A DNA stretch of 34,292 nucleotides from Minisyncoccota bacterium (GTDB taxonomy: Bacteria > Patescibacteriota > Minisyncoccia > UBA6257): assembly GCA_028711005.1 (NCBI GenBank), contig JAQTTC010000004.1:1-34292 (forward strand), written 5' to 3'. Each line of letters begins with the position of its first letter. Positions within the stretch are counted from its first letter, which is position 1. The position numbers were made by a program, and so were the translations under genes. Shown in pieces: positions 31,106 through 34,292 of the stretch. The notes below the pieces were generated by a model. That model did not search any database and was not told the DNA's origin. It was given only the letters and a program-made list of their open reading frames with translations.

Positions 31106-32647
31106 ATGGCTATGTTTAATATATCTGATGTCTCAATAGGCGCAATCCTTTTATCTTTTGTAGTAGGCGCTTTCTTGGGATACATTGTTCGTCAAAAAAT
31201 TGCTCAGAAGTACTCTGATTCGATTGAATCAAAATTAAAATCTCGAATAGAAAAGGTAAAAGAAGAAGCAAAAAATATTGTTTTAGAAGCAAGAGAAAAA
31301 TCAACCAAAATTTTAGAAGAAGTTGAAAGTGAAAAAAAAGAGAGAAAAGGTCAACTTGATAAAATGGAAGAGAGGCTATTGCAAAGAGAAGAATTGTTAG
31401 ACAAAAGACAAGTCGAGATTAGTGAAAAAGAATTAGAAAATAAAAAGATTCTTGAAAAAATACAATCTTTAAGATCAGAGTTAGAAAAAATACAAAAAAG
31501 TGAATTAGACTCTTTAGAAAAAATTGCAAAATTATCTCAGAAAGAAGCAAAGGAGGAATTAATGAAAAAAATAGAACAAGAAAATAATGAAGAGGTTGTG
31601 GAGTCTTTAAAAAAATTAGAAAAATTTAGAAAAGAAGAGGTAGAGAAAAAAGCAAAAGAGATAATGGTTAGAGCGATTCAAAAATATACTCGTTCAAATG
31701 TCGGAGAGGTTACAACAACAGTAGTAAATTTGCCTTCAGAAGATATCAAAGGGAAAATTATAGGTCGTGAGGGAAGGAATATTCGTCATTTTGAAAAATT
31801 GTCAGGGGTCGAGTTAATAATGGATGACTCACCAAATACTATTATTCTTTCTAGTTTTGATATTACCAGAAGAGAAGTTGCCAGAGTGGCTTTAGAGAAG
31901 TTGATTCAAGATGGTCGTATTCAGCCAGTAAAGATAGAGGAGAAGATTACAGAAGCTCAAACAGAGATAAGAGAAAGAATAAAAACAGCTGGTGAGGATG
32001 CTTTATATGAAGTAGGAATATTGGATTTACCACAGGAATTAGTCTATTTGTTAGGGAGATTAAATTTTAGAACTAGTTATGGTCAAAATGCTCTTACTCA
32101 TTCAATAGAAGTTGCCTTACTATCAGCAGCTTTAGCTTCAGAATTAGGAGCTGACATCGAAGTAAGCAAAAAAGCTGGATTGCTTCATGATATAGGCAAA
32201 GCAGTGGACCAAGAGATAGAAGGAACTCACTTGGAATTAGGGAGAAGGATTTTGGCAAAATATAATTTGCCTGAGGAAATAATAAAAGCAATGCAGTCTC
32301 ATCACGATACTTATCCTGTTGAAACAGTAGAAGCTGCCATTGTTAATGCTGCAGATGCAATTTCTGCTTCACGTCCTGGAGCGAGAAAGGATAGTGTTGA
32401 GGCTTATCTTAAAAGATTAGCTAATTTAGAAGAAATAGCTTCTTCATACGAAGGAGTTGAAAAGGTTTATGCAGTTTCTGCTGGAAGAGAAATTAGAGTT
32501 TTTGTTCGACCAAATAAAATAGATGATTTAGGGGCTATTAAATTAGCTAAGAATATAGCTAAGCGTCTTGAAGAAACCTTGAAATACCCTGGAGAAGTTA
32601 AAGTAACTGTAATTCGTGAAACTAGGGCAATTGAAATAGCGAGATAG
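31106..32647 (+). CDS. rny: Ribonuclease Y
   Basis: RNase Y is the membrane-anchored endonuclease that starts mRNA decay in many Gram-positives and other bacteria lacking RNase E. The 513-aa product has an N-terminal helix (about 9-28), a long charged coiled coil (about 35-190), a KH domain (GKIIGREGRNIRHFEKLSGVEL, about 214-235) and an HD domain (LLHDIGKAVD near 354), ending in the IRVFVRP..DD C-terminal region. All catalytic elements are intact. It follows a strong promoter and an unusually long leader, which may allow regulation of its own message. PNPase and RNase J in the window complete a Gram-positive-type decay set. Confidence 0.97.
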   Translation: MAMFNISDVSIGAILLSFVVGAFLGYIVRQKIAQKYSDSIESKLKSRIEKVKEEAKNIVLEAREKSTKILEEVESEKKERKGQLDKMEERLLQREELLDKRQVEISEKELENKKILEKIQSLRSELEKIQKSELDSLEKIAKLSQKEAKEELMKKIEQENNEEVVESLKKLEKFRKEEVEKKAKEIMVRAIQKYTRSNVGEVTTTVVNLPSEDIKGKIIGREGRNIRHFEKLSGVELIMDDSPNTIILSSFDITRREVARVALEKLIQDGRIQPVKIEEKITEAQTEIRERIKTAGEDALYEVGILDLPQELVYLLGRLNFRTSYGQNALTHSIEVALLSAALASELGADIEVSKKAGLLHDIGKAVDQEIEGTHLELGRRILAKYNLPEEIIKAMQSHHDTYPVETVEAAIVNAADAISASRPGARKDSVEAYLKRLANLEEIASSYEGVEKVYAVSAGREIRVFVRPNKIDDLGAIKLAKNIAKRLEETLKYPGEVKVTVIRETRAIEIAR

Positions 32648-32662
32648 GGTGTTATTAAAAGA

Positions 32663-32691
32663 TTTACTTTATTTCAGTCTTTTGCTATACT
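32663..32691 (+). promoter_or_regulatory. Promoter of the HU gene
   Basis: TTTACT (32663-32668) and TATACT (32686-32691), spacer 17, with an extended -10 TG at 32683-32684. Confidence 0.7.
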
Positions 32692-32712
32692 ATATCTAGC
32701 AGATAACAATTA

Positions 32713-32754
32713 AAAAGGTCGAACCCCTTTAAATAAAAATCTTTAATTTAAAGG
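32713..32754 (+). promoter_or_regulatory. Alternative hairpins in the HU leader
   Basis: Hairpin A pairs AAAGG (32714-32718) with CCTTT (32726-32730). Hairpin B pairs CCTTTAAAT (32726-32734) with ATTTAAAGG (32746-32754), nine perfect pairs. They share CCTTT and cannot both form. The gene starts 23 nt further on. A switch role is inference. Confidence 0.45.
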
Positions 32755-32777
32755 AATATTCACAAAAATTAATTATT

Positions 32778-33050
32778 ATGACAAAAGAAGGATTAATTGA
32801 TGCTATCGTTAATAAAATTGGCTGCTCTAAAAAAGATGGAGCAGAAGCCTTAGACGTAATTCTTGAGACTATTACTAAGTCTTTAAGCTCAGGAGATACA
32901 GTAACAATAACTGGTTTTGGCACTTTTTCTGCTAAAGAAAGAGCTGCTCGAGCAGGAGTAAACCCTAAAACTGGTGAGAAGATTCAAATTCCAGCAATGA
33001 CAGTTCCAAAATTTAAGGCAGGAAAGGGATTAAAGGATGCAGTAAAATAA
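32778..33050 (+). CDS. hup: DNA-binding protein HU
   Basis: HU is a small dimeric nucleoid protein that bends DNA. The 90-aa product has the standard helices (LIDAIVNKIGCSKKDGAEALDVILETI), the GDTVTITGFGTFSAKERAARAGVNPKTGEKIQIPAM beta arm including the conserved R-NP-TGE tip and the KFKAGKGLKDAV tail. It is monocistronic, with its own promoter and a strong terminator. IHF-like paralogues cannot be excluded by eye, but the single-gene form with this arm points to HU. Confidence 0.95.
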   Translation: MTKEGLIDAIVNKIGCSKKDGAEALDVILETITKSLSSGDTVTITGFGTFSAKERAARAGVNPKTGEKIQIPAMTVPKFKAGKGLKDAVK

Positions 33051-33070
33051 AATTTTAAGAATTCGTGATA

Positions 33071-33104
33071 TTTAAAACCCCAGTTTATTTACTGGGGTTT
33101 TAAA
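33071..33104 (+). terminator. Bidirectional terminator between HU and the S1 protein gene
   Basis: TTTAAAACCCCAGT (33071-33084) pairs with ACTGGGGTTTTAAA (33091-33104), 14 perfect pairs and a 6-nt loop with T-rich arms on both strands. It can stop both convergent transcripts. Confidence 0.9.
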
Positions 33105-33121
33105 ATATATTCTTATTTAAT

Positions 33122-33946
33122 TTATTTTTCAGCTTGATCAGTTTTTTTAATATTCTTTAAAGAAAGAGAAATTCTATTATTTTCAATGGCGATAATTTTT
33201 ACATCTTTTTTCTCTCCTTCTTTTAAGACTTCATTAATATTTTCAGGCAAAGGATCTGCAATCTCTGATGAATGAATCAATCCATCCACACCAGTGTCAT
33301 CAAGTTTTGCAAAAGCACCAAAGTCTACTATTTTAGTAATTGTAGCCTTAACAACATCCCCCTTATTGTATTTATTAATAATATCCTTTATTTTGTCTTT
33401 TTCTACTAGTTTTTCAGAAAGAATCAACTTATTATCTGTAGAATCACAATCCAATACTTTTACTTTAATTTCTTGTCCAATTAAAGATTTTAATTTTTCT
33501 AAAATTTCAGCTTTTTTCCCTTCTTCAACTTTTGGATAATGATCAGCTGCTAATTGAGAAGCAGGAAGGAAACCTTTGATATCTTCAACTTTTCCTATTA
33601 ATCCACCAGTATTAGCTTCTAAGATAAGGAAAGAAAGTGTTTCATTGTTATCTTTAAACTCTTTTATATTTTCCCAAGATTTTTTTCTTTCAAGATTTTC
33701 TAGAGATAAATCAATTAAACCTTTTTCATTATTCCAATCAAGGATTCTAACTAAAGCTTTTTCACCTAAAGATAGTGTTTTAATATAGTGTCTTGCTTCT
33801 GAGTATTCCGCTCCTTCAACAACCCCAGTACCATAAGGGGATAAATCTATGAATAAAGATCTTTCTTTTTTTTCTAAAACAATTCCCTCAACAAGAGATC
33901 CAGTTAAAGGAAGCGAAATAGAGTTATTTTTTTTGAGAATAGGCAT
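33122..33946 (-). CDS. S1-domain RNA-binding protein (compact ribosomal protein S1 homologue)
   Basis: The 274-aa product has three S1 beta-barrels: about 13-82 (GSLVEGIVLEKKERSLFIDLSPYGTGVV), about 97-175 (with GFLPASQLA, as in S1 domain 2) and about 190-265, the best conserved (GDVVKATITKIVDFGAFAKLDDTGVDGLIHSSEI). E. coli S1 has six repeats; the short form resembles those of Gram-positives. S1 binds AU-rich leader sequences and helps start translation without a Shine-Dalgarno, which fits the leaders here. It begins 27 nt after the tRNA-Phe 3' end. Whether it is a true ribosomal S1 or a general RNA-binding factor is open. Confidence 0.85.
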   Translation of the reverse strand: MPILKKNNSISLPLTGSLVEGIVLEKKERSLFIDLSPYGTGVVEGAEYSEARHYIKTLSLGEKALVRILDWNNEKGLIDLSLENLERKKSWENIKEFKDNNETLSFLILEANTGGLIGKVEDIKGFLPASQLAADHYPKVEEGKKAEILEKLKSLIGQEIKVKVLDCDSTDNKLILSEKLVEKDKIKDIINKYNKGDVVKATITKIVDFGAFAKLDDTGVDGLIHSSEIADPLPENINEVLKEGEKKDVKIIAIENNRISLSLKNIKKTDQAEK

Positions 33947-33973
33947 AATAATTTAATAATTCTTTTATTTTTG

Positions 33974-34292
33974 TGCCGAGGCGGTGAATCGAACACCGGA
34001 CGCTTTGCTCTTCCATAATAATTCTAAATTACTTTAGAGGTTGGACTATATCATCACCCTAATTAAAAGGGGCTGGGCGCTTCGAAGTAAAAATTTATTT
34101 ACCCCTACTCTTATAAAAGATAGTCTCTACACCTTCCTGCTTAATTTTTATGAAAATAATTTTTAGCAGGCTTGGCTCGGAATTGCCCAATTTTATATTT
34201 GGGTTTCTCCGATTTTACCCAGTTTGCAATTCACATTACTATGAATTGGCCCAAAGATTTAGGCAAACGCTCTACCACTGAGCTACCTCGGC
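33974..34292 (-). tRNA. tRNA-Phe(GAA), interrupted by a group I intron
   Basis: Exon 1 (34261-34292) gives acceptor GCCGAGG, D-arm GCTC/GAGC and stem TTTGC, then CT. Exon 2 (33974-34013) gives GAAGA, stem GCAAA, T-arm CGGTG/CACCG with loop TTCGATT, CCTCGGC and discriminator A. Joined, the anticodon loop is CTGAAGA, so the anticodon is GAA. All stems pair perfectly only when the 247-nt insert is removed. The insert lies between U33 and G34. No CCA is encoded. The 5' end is the last base of the window. Confidence 0.9.
34014..34260 (-). ncRNA. Group I self-splicing intron in tRNA-Phe
   Basis: The 247-nt minus-strand insert shows the group I core. P1 pairs exon GCCU with intron GGGC, with U-G at the 5' splice site, and the intron ends in G at 34014. 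P2 is CAATTC/GAATTG. The Q element AATTCCGAGCCAAGCC is at 34169-34184, P6 is CCTGCT/AGCAGG, R is GTAGAGACTATC at 34119-34130 and S is GATATAGTCC at 34043-34052. R and S make P7. P9 is TCTAAA/TTTAGA. It has no ORF. The Q, R and S sequences resemble the small IC3-type tRNA introns of cyanobacteria; subgroup is inference. Confidence 0.88.

Noticed and set aside
1-34292. UGA reassigned to glycine, as in some Patescibacteria
   Set aside because: infB ends at TGA and all other genes read through at full length under the standard code.
1-34292. CRISPR array, insertion sequence or integron
   Set aside because: No regularly spaced repeats, transposase or integrase gene, or terminal inverted repeats were seen.

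Overview
This is an AT-rich, gene-dense bacterial window. The content best fits a Patescibacteria (Candidate Phyla Radiation) genome, probably Parcubacteria-like. The pointers are short housekeeping genes, a compact IF-2, RNase J, RNase Y and PNPase together, membrane-anchored low-complexity surface proteins, atypical tRNA anticodons and a group I intron in a tRNA gene. The lineage is inferred; no rRNA is present to test it. TGA is used as a stop (for example at the end of infB), so the code is standard.

Layout. 1-2165 (minus): cca, tRNA-Pro and truncated uppP. 2249-3985 (plus): tRNA-Arg, -Lys, -Ser and infB, ending at a strong terminator. 4212-4372: tRNA-Cys and tRNA-Leu. 4423-4941 (minus): a 3D-domain cell-wall protein. 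5109-8526 (plus): tRNA-Ser, a structured leader with terminator, rpsO, an NYN nuclease-like gene and pnp. 8667-11907: a membrane-anchored surface protein and ftsH. 11993-12886: an HTH/LAGLIDADG-like protein overlapping tRNA-Ile(UAU), a tRNA-like remnant and tRNA-Val. 12959-15473: an RluA-family pseudouridine synthase, rplS, tRNA-Leu and an HtrA-like protease. 15478-17734 (minus): tRNA-Arg(GCG) and recG. 17820-24901 (plus): recO, a beta-sandwich surface protein, glyS, an M16 peptidase, a PerM-like membrane protein and tatD. 24888-30720 (minus): gpmI, a holin-like protein, secG, an oligopeptide-type binding protein, tRNA-Leu and rnj. 30785-33104 (plus): rny behind a long leader, then an HU gene. 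33122-34292 (minus): tRNA-Phe with a group I intron and an S1-domain protein.

Themes. RNA metabolism dominates: CCA-adding enzyme, NYN protein, PNPase, RNase J, RNase Y, an S1 protein, S15, L19, IF-2 and 13 tRNAs. tRNAs repeatedly sit just upstream of co-directional protein genes, so tRNA processing probably makes many mRNA 5' ends. Most start codons lack a Shine-Dalgarno sequence.

The strongest unusual signals are a three-way-junction rpsO leader followed by an intrinsic terminator, the intron in tRNA-Phe(GAA) between U33 and G34, the tRNA-punctuated operons, and the HTH/LAGLIDADG-like gene whose stop codon lies inside tRNA-Ile(UAU). All homology calls are from motif recognition by eye; no searches were run.
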